Assembly (NCBI GenBank): GCA_000507305.1
Contig: DF241091.1
Span: forward strand, 1 to 64,000
Source of the DNA: Breviolum minutum Mf 1.05b.01
Lineage: Eukaryota > Sar > Dinophyceae > Suessiales > Symbiodiniaceae
Length of the DNA: 64,000 bases
Direction of reading: 5' to 3'
This document shows positions 34,839 through 46,094 of this stretch, piece after piece; position 1 is the first letter of the stretch; every line of letters begins with the position of its first letter. Below the pieces are notes generated by a model, which saw only the letters and a list, made by a program, of their open reading frames with translations, was not told where the DNA came from and ran no database searches. The translations under genes were made by a program, and so were the position numbers.

Positions 34839-37800
34839 AATGATGAGGAGGATGATTCTGGTGCTTCTGTTGTTCTTGTTGTTCTTGTTGTTGTTGTTGT
34901 TGTTGCTGATGCTGTTGTTGATCATGAATTCTAAAGGTGTTGGGCTCTCACAGGTGATTGCCACCCTGAAATCTGAAATGGAAGATTTGAGAATTACACT
35001 GCGTGCACCAAGCTCTTCAGTATGAATGGTGAACAAACAAAGACAACAACATAAGAATGCTAAAGAAAGAAACAAACACACATATTGTATCCACCATGAC
35101 GTGGTGCGGCAGGAGTGTGTAGTTTGGGGCGAACCCGAACCAGCGAACCAAAGCCCAATGGTTTTTGTATCCTACATTTAGTTCATCATTTTTATGGTAA
35201 ATGCACGTAAGTCCCATGGATATTATGGCATATTATGGGAAAATCACCACTTGCCACTTGTCCTCTTTAACGAGTGCAACAAATCACAAATTGGACGAAG
35301 GCACACGATGTTGGGCACGCATTCCCAAGAAGTTCCGTGCCATAAGAGCCTCTCCTGGTAAAAAAACTTGGAGTTGGAGTGGAGAAACAAAAACATCCAA
35401 CAAAATCCGGGAACAACTTTGGTCCCAAATAAATCTCCACACCAATGAATAGAAAAAATCGGAACACAGCCAAAGGATAGGATAGCTGTGACACTTTTAT
35501 TTCAAATTGCCATCATGCCACAAACATTTGACATCTGGACACCAACACTTTCTGCAGCTTTTCGCAAGAATTTCGTTGAGGAGTTTCCCAGTCGTGCTTA
35601 AAGGGGAGCTCACTTGAGCAGCATTCAAAACCCTTTCGGGCCTGTCTGGTGTACTGATTATAATCTCATTTCCTTCCGGGTAATCCATGCTGGGAGTCCC
35701 TGACAGGCCCTAAGCTCTCACGTGCCGCTTGGTAAGCAGCTGCCATGGCCCCGGAAGTTTTCGGAGAGACTCGGGCGACGAAGCCTCGTAGTTTCTGGTG
35801 GCACGGTCCCAAAATATACAAAAAAACAGTATACCCAAGTAGGACCGAAAATTTTCACAATATTTGAAACCATTATTTACCTAGATATGCAGGGATAGAT
35901 ATATATATATATACATATATGGATAGAATATATATATATATGGATATAATATATATATATATAATTATATGGATATAATATATATATATATAAACATATA
36001 GATGAAACCTACAGGGTTGGTTGGTATACAACTGGGACACCCAGGTACAGTAACTTGATTCTTCCTTTCAGTGGCATAAGATCTGTTTGACAGCCAGTTG
36101 AGGTGATTTTGACTGGTGCAGTTGGGCGCGGTGCATCTGGAAAATCCAAAACTATCAGATCTGCTCTTCCATCGAAACACTGAGACCTCCACACACACAC
36201 AAAATGCGGTGATATTCCATGAAATCGTGGTTGGCTAATGATGGGATCCTTATACATAGTGGTCTGTTATAAATCAATCTTTTGTAACTAAGCAGGTAGT
36301 CTTTCACCTGTGTAAACTGCTCACATGATTCACTCACAGTCTTGCATCTACAATCTACCTTTTCGATCAGAACTATCTATTTTTCGACGAGTCAGTGGCG
36401 ATTGCCAAGCTCCTGGGGAAGCAACAAATGGTAAATTCTGGCTGAAGTTCCCAACCTGCCCGAAAATCACACTTCGTTGGATTTTTTGTCCACCAGTAAC
36501 ATTCACTGGTCGGTGGTCTCATCATTCATTGAAGTGACTCCCCCCAATAGGCATACGGTGTATGGCACTGCTTCCTAAAACACCTGTAAAATCCCATCTT
36601 TTAGAAGCTCTCACTGATCGCTATTGGGACCTTTTTGGTGGTACTGGTGGTGGTTTTCACATCCAATTCCTCTAGGTTGGGTTAAAGGTGGCGGTAGATG
36701 GCAAACTCAGCTAATGGTTAATTGTTGGTTTAAGTTGGTTTGGTTTGGTGGTTTGGATTCGTGGGGTCCCCTTCTCAAAAGGAATTGTTACTGAGCGGTA
36801 CCCCTAGAATCCCAAACCACCAAGTAGCCATTGGGTGACAAACAGAATCTGAAACAAACACCCATGTTTTCGTATGTTTCTTTGAAAAGGTTGAACTTCC
36901 CAAAGGCGTCCGATGGAGTTTCAAACCATGGAACCATGTTCACCCTCAACAAAAAAATCCCCATTCTGATTGGGGTGAAAAAAATGTTTTAAAACAGAAA
37001 AACCATCACCAATCCCCAAGTCTCCAACAAGCAACAAAACCATGTTTCATCTTTTTTGCCCGGATTCCAGCTACCCTCCCCAAAACGAAGCACATCCGAT
37101 TCACCACAGGAAATGAACATCCGGAAAACATCATCCCATCAGTTCACCAATGAGTTAGGCACTCCGACAGACGCGCGCCCCACGCGCGCGAATTGCATCC
37201 AAGGCCGACATCAACTGACTGTCCATTGAGTCCTCAGGGCCAATGGCGGTTGTGCGGTTCCCATCCCCCAAGCTTGCTTACTCATTTTGCTCATCATTGA
37301 CCCTCCCTGAAACTAACAAAATCCCCGAAAATCGATGGTTGGAAGTTGCAATTTCCTCTTGGGAAGGCCCTCCAAGTAGGGGCTATGTTAGTTTCAGGGA
37401 GGGTAGTAGGAAAAATTGGTCAACAAATTGCTCAAAATCACGAAAAGCACCAGTTGGAGCAAAATTGTGGGTTTTGAAGTTGGAACGAATTTTTGAGACT
37501 TCTCGACTTCTCTGGCCAAATGGAAAATATCAATGTTTCACCAACCTAGAGTTCCCTGAAATTAAGGGGACCGATCTCCCTTCCAAAAATGCTACCTTTT
37601 TTTGGTTTTTTTTTGTCTGGTTTCTGTGAGGTCCCCAAGCTATAATGTGACGTCAACTTTTTTTCCTCATAGAAACAACTTTGAACCTGACAATTACACA
37701 GTTCGGAATAAAACCTTTGGAATAACGCCTGGTGACTGTTGCATTTAGCGACGAAAACTGAAATTCAATTCTCGCTTGAATGCCGAGTTCAACTGAGTTC

Positions 37801-38333
37801 AACATGTTAAAAATCATACAACGAAGGATGGAATTGGAACAAATCTCTCAAGAAGACAATGATACAGGTAAAATCTAAACTATGGAGATATCCTATGTGT
37901 AGCAGCATGGTTGGAATATCGGAACCGGGGGTTCTTATATCTACACTGTAGATATTTCCAGATTGAAAAGCTACTTCAAAACTCACTACTTGTGGGAAAA
38001 TATAATCCATATAGAAGGATTCCAAATATTAATTCATAAAGGATTCCAGATATCAACTAATTAGTGGTCACACACTTTGCTCTTACTTTGCCGAAATACC
38101 ATCTTGAAGTTTAACATAGCCCCTGAAAAATGATGGCTGGAAGACTACTTTCCTTTTGTGATGGTATATTTTCAAGGGCTATGTTAAACTTCCAGGGGGT
38201 ACCATCTTGAACAACGGCTCGTAGGTCCACTTCTATTCATTTCCCCTACCAGCGTCCGGCATCAACGGAATCTCTTGTGCTTTGGAATTCCGAGGTGCGG
38301 CGCAAACATCCAACGGCTCCTCAACCAAGAGTC
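32970..38333 (-). CDS. PARP-like ADP-ribosyltransferase, partial multi-exon gene
   Basis: Two exons carry PARP catalytic signatures: 35354-35297 (ERLLWHGTSWECVPNI, the His-Gly-Thr NAD-binding motif) preceded by 35551-35522 (KVLVSRCQMF, resembling the conserved IxRIQN strand), and 33015-32970 (HGSKLGRGVYFAEDP, the G-x-G-x-YFA motif). Other exons: 38333-38250, 37498-37425, 37306-37282, 37232-37148, 37075-37041, 36441-36359, 36186-36049, about 35812-35722, 35689-35614, 35171-35095, 35012-34952, 34182-34050, 33941-33851, 33779-33733, 33682-33625, 33488-33462. Phases join within 38333-37041, 35689-34952 and 34182-33462. Introns 33942-34049 and 37307-37424 are ILE-1 and ILE-2 elements. Known PARPs transfer ADP-ribose from NAD+. 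In family members the two motifs are some 30-50 residues apart; here predicted exons add about 160, so two genes or mis-joined exons are possible. Confidence 0.6.
33129..33219. repeat. Repeat shared with 37538-37655
   Basis: Common words CACCAACC(C/T)AGA, TTCCCTGAAAT(A/T)AAGGGGA and GAGGTC near the other end. Confidence 0.5.
33220..33292. repeat. AT-repeat palindrome containing an N
   Basis: Two (AT)n blocks, each bounded by AGATATAT and ATATATCT, flank TCTGGTCAANAG. The N shows an unresolved base, possibly a collapsed hairpin. Confidence 0.8.
33942..34049 (-). mobile_element. ILE-1 element forming a 108-nt intron
   Basis: Starts GTTGATGGAAGAGATCCC and ends GAACCATCAACAG. Exons on both sides (34182-34050 and 33941-33851) are open and join in phase 0. 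Confidence 0.75.
34636..34858. repeat. GAT/GAC trinucleotide array followed by GTT array
   Basis: GAT-rich array with GAC and GAG variants, then GTT repeats to about 34920. It lies in the intron after exon 35012-34952. Confidence 0.8.
35895..36000. repeat. ATATGGATATA tandem-like repeat
   Basis: Three ATATGGATA(G/T)AATATATATA blocks in the intron below exon 36186-36049. Confidence 0.65.
37307..37424 (-). mobile_element. ILE-2 element within a 118-nt intron
   Basis: Arms CCCTCCCTGAAACTAAC and GTTAGTTTCAGGGAGGG. Donor GTTGAC 14 nt outside the arm; the acceptor is the TTTCAG in the arm. Joins in phase 0. Confidence 0.68.
38097..38214. mobile_element. ILE-2 copy flanked by ACCATCTTGA repeats
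   Basis: Arms AAGTTTAACATAGCCCCTGA and CAAGGGCTATGTTAAACTT. The direct repeat ACCATCTTGA on both sides may be a target-site duplication. Confidence 0.65.
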
Positions 38334-38649
38334 CTGGAGAAGATTGGACAAAATGCATTCCCGAAAAAGACAAATGAACGAAAAGAACTTGCAGGATTAA
38401 GATGTTCCTAAACAATCAACTAAGTACTATAGATATATATATATATACACATAAGAATATTATATACTGTATATCATCTGTTTATCCTTTTCTATTTCAC
38501 GATAAATCCAATTTCTCATTTCAATCAACTCGCGTTGTTTATGCAATGATTGGTCATCAAGCTACATGGAATTGAGAAGGGTTTTCTCTGGGTCCCTTTT
38601 CATGAAGCATGTGATGATGATTTTTATCATTTCAATACCCTGATCTTCC

Positions 38650-38736
38650 AGTTCCCTATATATTTGGAACCAAGCTCCCAGTTGCTAATATATCAGGTAG
38701 TTTTTGCAACCCCTGGTTCCAAATATATAGGGAACT
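38650..38736. repeat. Single-copy hairpin
   Basis: Arms AGTTCCCTATATATTTGGAA and TTCCAAATATATAGGGAACT are perfect over about 22 bp; no second copy seen. Confidence 0.65.
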
Positions 38737-38969
38737 ATATAGAAGATGAGGGCATGAACATCACATTTTGTAAACCGACCCAATATATGTATATAAATAT
38801 ACATAGGAAACATATACCAACCCTACCAAAAAATGTTTAAAACAACAATCTAAGGGTCTGGATCCATAGCTGTCAGGAGGTCATTGATTCAACTATGGTT
38901 TTCGTACCCCCAAATAATAGTCCCTTCATAAGGGGATCCCAAGATTCCAAACCAACAAACAATTAACCG

Positions 38970-41900
38970 TTAGTTCATTGATGGATAGCTGCCAAAAAAT
39001 TGGATGTGGATGGAGTATGAGTATGGCTGATTAGTATGTTTGGAAAGGGATTCCTTCGGGGCAAGAATGGAAATTTTTGATGACATGTCATGCGATTTTA
39101 AGAAAACAGGATCGACATCAAACTCATTTCGGATGCGTTTCTGAGAAATGCTCCTTGTGCTAATAGTTCGGATAGAACCAGAGCGCCAGAATCTAAGCGT
39201 GGCTGTGGTGAGGCCACCTGTATCACCGGACACATCAAATGCAGTTGCATCCTAAAAAAAACATGGCAAGGATGATATTCACCAGTCAAACCTGTTTTTT
39301 TGACACTCGGATTACATACAAAAAGAAATATGACATAGAGTAAATCAACAAACAGCCTGGAACTATTGAAAACATTTAATAGTAAGACTTCGACGTTCAT
39401 CATTAAAAAAATGATCATCAAAATAGATACATCTTGACTTTCCATGTCACCCCACAACTGCCTCCTTCATAGGTGAAGGGGATACCTGAAAACATGCCAC
39501 ACAGTACTTTTGATGGCAAGCAGTGGAACGGAACTGGCCAACACATCTGATCCACTGACGGGCCAATAATTGTTCCAGGGTTACAACAAAAAAAACGGAA
39601 AGGGGGTAGAACTGCAGTCTCTGACATACCAGGGGTGCTTATATAGTACCGACCTACACAATGCACATCAATGCACCATTATATAAGTACACAACCCTCA
39701 AAATTGCCTTACATTTGCCTTGGTTGATCCTTCCAATACAAGTACTTCAATGACCCTTGTCTATCCGAAACAACCGCTGCTTTACTGTTCACATGTTGGG
39801 AGAGCATGTTGCACCATGCGCACTGAATCACCAACTAATCTCATCATTTGAGGCAGGAAGGCTGTGGTCTAATGTTGAGCTGCTGCAAACCGCAAACAAA
39901 CACTACATCTCATCTGTATACGCAATATTACATACATTACCCCCTTCAAAAAACTAACATGTCCCCTGAAAATCAATGGTTGGAAGATGTATTCTCCTGC
40001 ATTGAAATAGTCCCTTGTCAGGGGATATGTTCATTTTCGGCGGTGTATGTGGCATGTTTGATTTCTTTTTAGATGTGCAAATGTCTGCCACCAACTTAAG
40101 ATCCAAAAACAAAATAGTTACCAGAACCTGTAAAGAAAGCACTATATAAAGATATTCATACATATACCCTTCCCGGGAATAACATATCCCATCTTGGGAA
40201 AAGGAAAATCATCTTCAACTGTGCCAGCTGGTATGTTAGTTCCCGGGAGGGTACTGCAAATTGGTTGTTGATGCTTCCAGGTAAAAAACAAAGAGATCTG
40301 GCACAAAAGAAGTATACAAATGTAAACTCTTGGTCTTGGTTCACGCCAATAATCCAGCAAGGGTTTTCTGTAACATTGGCCACCATTTCCAGGGTTCCCT
40401 AAAACATCTAAACACCACTGAATGATTCGAAACAATAGAACCTTATTGTCCATGACGAGGAAACATCCTCCTAATGTCTAAGTGATTCAATACCTGCTGT
40501 GTGTTTTTCTTGAAAACCAGCGGCAGAATCAGGCATCTGCGTGCATTTTTTGGGAGGTTTAAACCCTGTAAAACCGGTTCTCATGTTGATGGAATTGAAT
40601 GGCGTTTCAACTTTCCAGCTTGCAAAGTACAAATTGGACGGTGTTGGAAGGGGTGTATATCCATGCCTCTGTAGAAATTTCAAGGGTAACTGGGGTAGAA
40701 AGTACCCAAACTTACAATGTTTGACAAAACCAAATCTCATTCTGACTTTTTTTGCATCCATGATTCCATGATGAAAACACTTGGGCAAAAAACCATATCA
40801 CAATTTTGGAAACTCGACAGAATTCAGGTCCTTCTTTGAAAACTCATTTCCCAAATCCACACACATACACACACCCATCCAGGATGGGGGGGGGGGTTTG
40901 GTATCCTTTCAACTTTTCGGAGGGTTGTTTTCGGATCGGCCCTTGGTTTTGGAATTTTGTGATCCAAGTCAAAGTTGCCCAAATCTGGGTGAATGGTGAT
41001 GATTATCTACAGTATCACTACCATTCTTAATATCGATAATTTTTTGTTTGTTTGTTTGTAACTTAGGTTTTTTTCTTTAAGCTGATCCTGAAAACTTACT
41101 AGTTCGCACCTGAAAATAGACCTCTGGAAAAGTAGATTCCAATTGGAAAGCACCATTTTTAGGTGCGAAGTGTTAGTTTTAGGGAGGGTGGTTCTGTTCC
41201 ATTGCAATCGCCTCTGCCATGGTTCGTTTCTCATTCACCCAGCATTTTCAAAGGTTCCCCTTCTTGTGAGGGTTGAACCCCTCCTATGCTCAACAGTTTC
41301 CCAGGCCAAAACAGGAAAATCGAGGTCGGTGAGCCGGGTGAGTTGATGGGTTTTCTCGCCGTAGCTACTAAAACCGGATGAAACTTTCAGCCCCGGGAAC
41401 CGCCTTTTGAAACTTTCACAAATGATACCACCATGATACCACCCTAAGAATCCCCTTTTTGGACCCTCCAATGGAAGGGTTCCCTGAACCTGTGTCTAGC
41501 GCAGGGGTGTTTAGGTCCTCAAACTAGCCATTTTTTGAGGGGTCAGGAGCCTTAGGGCAGTACACCCAACAAACATTATCAATTGACGAATTGATTCGAA
41601 CACTTGACCCCCAAATTCAACGACACAACAATTAATTACCCCCTGGTTTGACATTGACCTTTGATCCGGGAGTTGTTTTTTTCCCGTAAATCAATCATTT
41701 TGCACAATCCCCAACCAAAAATCAAAAAAACAACCAACACATAGAAAAAAAACAAGGACCATCCTCAATTTCCAAATTTCCAATCAAAAGAGTCTAAGTT
41801 GAGATAACAACACGGTGAACTTGGATAAAACTCTACCAGTCCAGGATTGAATAACCAATCATGCCCCCCAAAGTCACAACAGTACCGTCCGAGTCAACCA

Positions 41901-44900
41901 ACTCTCCCCAAAAACGTTTAAAAAAAACAAAACAAAACATCATGTTTGCAATAAAGTTGTGCAACCGTTGCGCTCTCAAAGTCACATATCCGTTCTTTCA
42001 TGTTCTTTCCATTTCTTTCCCACCCTTCTCGTGAATCAAACAAAAAAACGAGGCAGCCAACCCTTCCACGGAGTTGTCCGGAAGGAGGCAAATGTCATTT
42101 GACATCTGAAACATCTGAAAAAACTTCTGAGATTTGAGATTTTACACCAATGTTTTTTGGGAAATTGAGATATATATCCTAAAAAAATGAAGCACTACTA
42201 AAATCACATTGAAACAAGAAGACACAACATTTTGGGCAGGTGACTCTGTCCAAGTACTTTTTGGTGCGAAGTCTCAATGATTCACACGGATTCCGTGCGC
42301 ACATTTAAAACATCACTTGGCACATTGGGAGAGGAAGCAAGTCGAGATGGATTTTCCCGAAACCGCTTCGGGATCCTCCAAATCCTCTTTAGGATTCTCC
42401 TTGTAAGCGATGTACCTGGTCAGGTTGCAATACAAGACAGTCCACGACGGGTCCAACCCCTGGATGAGAAAAGAGATTGGTAACATTGGTTGGGTATGGC
42501 GGCCCCTTCCCAGTAACAGTGGCCACCAGGATTATCACATTTTTAGTAGGGAATCCCTATAAACCTTTATTTGTCACTGTTACTGGGAGGGGGCCATACC
42601 CGAAACAGTTTCACAATTGAAAAATATGAAACCATTGACACTTTGAAGCCATGACAGTACGAAAAGTTGATTAAATCCTAAGCCAGCACACCCATTAGAC
42701 TGGTTGTTTAATAGGGATCCTTACAATGATTTATTTTAATCCCTATATGACTGGGTTGTATAATCACCCAAACATGATATGTATGATCACATTCTTATCA
42801 TTTCAAATTTCCATTTCTTACTTATTCATCAGTTTCCCTATCATCTGCGAAATCTATCTATCAGGTGTGAGTGGAAGATGTTTATCGCATCTCATCCAAC
42901 ACAAGGCAACCAATCACAAATTCTAAGCGACTTGGAGAAATTAACAACCTCAAGAATCGGCTTGGCATCAAAAAAAACCTTCAAATTCGTGGAACCGACC
43001 GTTGGTGGTTGAAAAACCAACCCAATTGAAAAACATATCATGTTTTGTCAAATTTGGATCATTTCCCCAAGTATATTGGGGGTTCAATAAAACATCTTTG
43101 AGTTGCCATCTCTTAACCTCCTACTTCTCCGCCCTGAAATTGCGGAGGCCAAAATGGAACCATGTACTGTACTGTAAGTAAAAAAGTAAATTTATACATT
43201 GTATTACATGAATCCTATGGGATAAGATTACGATTCTTCCAGACCATGTGTATGTGAAATCGAACATTTAAAGTCCACCAACATTTCACAAACCTTCTGA
43301 AGAAGCTCTATCTATCTAAGATTCCTATTTTATCATATATATATCTGGAACCCATGTATCGTCAAGGGGTATAATTGATTCCCAAAAAACCGGACCTTTC
43401 CAAACCGAAACAAGCTTCATTTAGAGTTCAGGCACCCTACCCTGAAATCAACATTTTCGCACCTGAAAATCGACGCTTGGGCGACTACTTTCCTTTTGGG
43501 AAAACCTATTTTCAGGTGCTACTAGTATGTTAGTTCCAGGGAATGAATAGTATATGGAATATTACAAAGACAGAGGGAGAGAGTTGGAGGCTCCCCCTGC
43601 GTGAAAACTTCTGTGATTGGTAAAATCCATGTGTAAACACGCTACAAAAAAAGGTCTGTCATCAAAGGATCGTCAGGTACATTTACTTAAGAGCAAGCAA
43701 TCAAACATAGTTGTAAGGATTATTGTCTTTTTACAGTATCTGGTAGCAACCATAGTATCAACTAGTATCAATCCTTCACTTGACCTGGTGTACGAGCCCT
43801 TTTGACGGACAAGTTCCCTTTTCTAGGTGGGCTCCGAACAACGTGTGTATATATTCACCAATGACCTTACAATTTCACAAATACTCAACCATTGAAAGAA
43901 TGCCTCACCAAATTTCACAAGGACACTACTCCCTTAAACCCCCATGTTATATATGTTTTTTTTTTGGGGGGGGGGAAGGGTGAAGGAACTTACCCTTTTT
44001 TCAGCCATCATGTCTTCCAAACATCGACCAACTTCAGTGGCCTGCTTCTTGGATCCACGGAAAAAAGGTATTTCATTTGTCGTTTTCGACCATCAAAGCC
44101 CCAGGCAGGAAATTGGACTCCAAAGAGACCTGGAGATGTCGTGATATGGTCTGGTGTGTGGTTGGGGAATCGACAGGTGTTTACCTGGTTTTACCGGATA
44201 TTTTGAAAGGGGTCGTTATTAGGGACATTTGAAAGACATCTACCAGGTAAACTGAACCAAGATGCAAAGCAACCATTTCTCGCAAAGGCACGTTTGACTG
44301 GAAACGCAAGGTATTGCAAGAGACACACACGCACAAACAATGTATAAGTCTGAAGATCAGCACAAACCCTGAAAGGTGAGGAACACACAAACTGAAACGT
44401 TGCTGCGGTAAGATTTGCATAGTAGCGCAACATGTTTTGACACTATACGTAAAAACAATCGCAAGTCCCGCAGCAAACAAAATATACAGTAAGATGAGAG
44501 GCGGCGTCCAAAGCGTCTTAAAGTGAGTTTTTGTTTGGCCCAAAAACAAAAAAAGTCGGGCAAAAGATTGGTTCCGGGGTCATGGCATAAAAAATATGGC
44601 ATGCTTTTCACGTCATAAAGATATTGTCAAATGAAGACTGATAAATGATTCATGCTAAACTGCTGACAATATCTTTGTTAGTTCAGTATGTTCAGTATAG
44701 TGTGCTGCAAGACACAAAATGAATTATATGGTATTTCTGCACTGTATAGTTGTTTTTTGTATGAGTTTCAACCGTTTCAAATGAAGCCTGAATATGACAT
44801 CAACCTGCAAATCAACAAATTATACATCTACTGCAATACCATCACCCTTCCCTCTCCTGTAAGATTCTGAGACCCAGCACCCCATGTAACAAGCCCTTCC

Positions 44901-45347
44901 ATACCAAGAGACTGAGCCATCCAAAACCAGGAAGGGGTACTGGTTGTTCATAGGGTAAAAACACACCCGTGCCATGGTTATGCGATTCCACCTTCCACAA
45001 GCAACAGCCGCACAAGTCTTCAACTTTCATTCCCCCAAAACTCCCAAGAAGCTGAAGAAAAAACACCTTTGGAAGATACAGGGGGTTGACGGGTTTCAGA
45101 AATCAGGGCAAACTAGGTTCATATATAGTATAGTTTATTCCGCTAGTTGCATGATACTATTCGCTGGCTTGAGGTGAACTGATACTGCTTGATGAAAGAA
45201 AATCCGCAAACCACCTGGGATGGTGCCGAAAAATCTGGAGGAAAATAGTGGGCCAAACTACTAAGCTTGACTGGTTGGCCAGAAACCTGAACCATCCACA
45301 GCATCATCTTCCAAAACTCATGTTTCTTGAGGTTCCAACAAGTCTGG
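38970..45347 (-). CDS. Multi-exon membrane protein, family unknown (3' end present)
   Basis: Exons: 45347-45300, 45184-45158, 44516-44449, 44402-44368, 44297-44244, 44129-44029, 42459-42416, 42375-42303, 41465-41239, 41087-41022, 40984-40875, 40812-40794, 40689-40565, 40536-40494, 40398-40255, 40127-40092, 39943-39922, 39861-39786, 39618-39486, 39251-38970 (TAA). From 41087 to the stop all phases join. Hydrophobic stretches include LILLYILFAAGLAIVF, VCVFLTFQ, FTFVYFFCARSLCFL and VLVTILFLDLKL plus GVMYVIL. A Cys/His pattern (RCVGQFRSTACHQKYCVACF) precedes a 93-residue polar C-terminus with SGDTGGLTTATLRFWRSG. Introns 45185-45299 (ILE-1), 40128-40254 and 39944-40091 (ILE-2) are single elements. 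Exon 44044-43994 (QATEVGRCLEDMMAEKR, donor GTAAGT) is an alternative at its site. A transporter or channel is possible, but nothing proves it. Confidence 0.62.
39944..40091 (-). mobile_element. ILE-2 element in a 148-nt intron
   Basis: Arms are degenerate (AACTAACATGTCCCCTGA and TCAGGGGATATGTTCATTTT). The acceptor TTTTTTGAAG is the element end. Confidence 0.55.
40128..40254 (-). mobile_element. ILE-2 variant in a 127-nt intron
   Basis: Arms TACCCTTCCCGGGAATAAC and GTTAGTTCCCGGGAGGGTA; the donor GTACCC lies in the arm itself. Confidence 0.6.
41088..41190. mobile_element. ILE-2 copy
   Basis: Arms TTCGCACCTGAAAATAG and TTTTTAGGTGCGAA with outer CCTGAAAACTTACTAG; provides the acceptor of exon 41087-41022. 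Confidence 0.6.
42501..42602. mobile_element. ILE-4 copy, both arms
   Basis: Arms GGCCCCTTCCCAGTAACAGT and CACTGTTACTGGGAGGGGGC. A third copy, decayed, lies near 50158-50235. Confidence 0.65.
42697..42772. repeat. Short repeat, ACTGGTTGTTTAATAGGG family
   Basis: A second copy lies at 59345-59418 (GACTGGTTGTTTAATAGGGA versus TACTGGTTGTTTAATAGGGT); both end near ACTGGGT(A/T)GTAT. Confidence 0.55.
43000..43110. mobile_element. Decayed ILE-3 copy
   Basis: GTTGGTGGTTGAAAAACCAA plus the core TTGGATCATTTCCCCAAG; the right arm is degenerate. Confidence 0.5.
43436..43548. mobile_element. ILE-2 copy
   Basis: Arms TACCCTGAAATCAACATT and ATGTTAGTTCCAGGG, inner GCACCTGAAAATCG and TTTTCAGGTGC. Confidence 0.65.
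45185..45299 (-). mobile_element. Degenerate ILE-1 element forming a 115-nt intron
   Basis: Starts GTGGATGGTTCAGG and ends TTTCATCAAGCAG; phase 2 on both sides. Confidence 0.58.
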
Positions 45348-46094
45348 CTGGAACGAAATAAAACGCATCTCACTAAGGTAGTTGAGAACACAAGGAGGTT
45401 TGCCCCAACAAAGCCGGACCAAAGAGAAATTGAAAAAACACCAATCGGTACGCGTTGAAAAAAAGAAATAAGTGTAAAGTAAAGATCACTGCACGATACT
45501 TGTAGGTTCCAATCAACCGGTCATATACAAGATTTTGAAATACAAATTGGTATAAACATCTTTTCTTCAAAATCAAGTGCCATCTTTCTTAAGCACCCGG
45601 TTCAAGTCGTGGCCAAGACTTAACTTGACGAGTTGCTCACCCCCTTCTTGTCATAAAAGATTCTAGGTCACAACCTTTGAGATGATTTCCATCATTTTAG
45701 AGTTGATGAGAACGATATTCGTATGCATTACCTAAAAGATGACCCAGGATGTGTAAATCCTGACATACTGTCATGCTGATCACTCTTTCTCACATCTAGC
45801 CTTGCACATGAGTGAATTCAAGGTGAGTTATACAAATGCCTATAGCAATGAATGGCATTTTGGCGGTACTCCAAGCTACCCAAACTACACTTTACCTGGA
45901 CGTCACCGATGTTAGCATGTCGCGCTAATTCAAGCTCATACATCCATATATCCATAAATGTTTATATATTATGTATTGACATATATTTATTATTCACCAA
46001 ACAGAAATACATGATTCCAAATAAAATCTGTCGCTTTTAAGTAATAGATATAAAATAATACTGTTAGGTAAGGTTCTTGGGAAAGGCTATTCTT

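Noticed and set aside
34536-35081. Poly-Asp, poly-Met and poly-Ile open frames
   Set aside because: Products of the GAT array; the believable exon is only 34952-35012.
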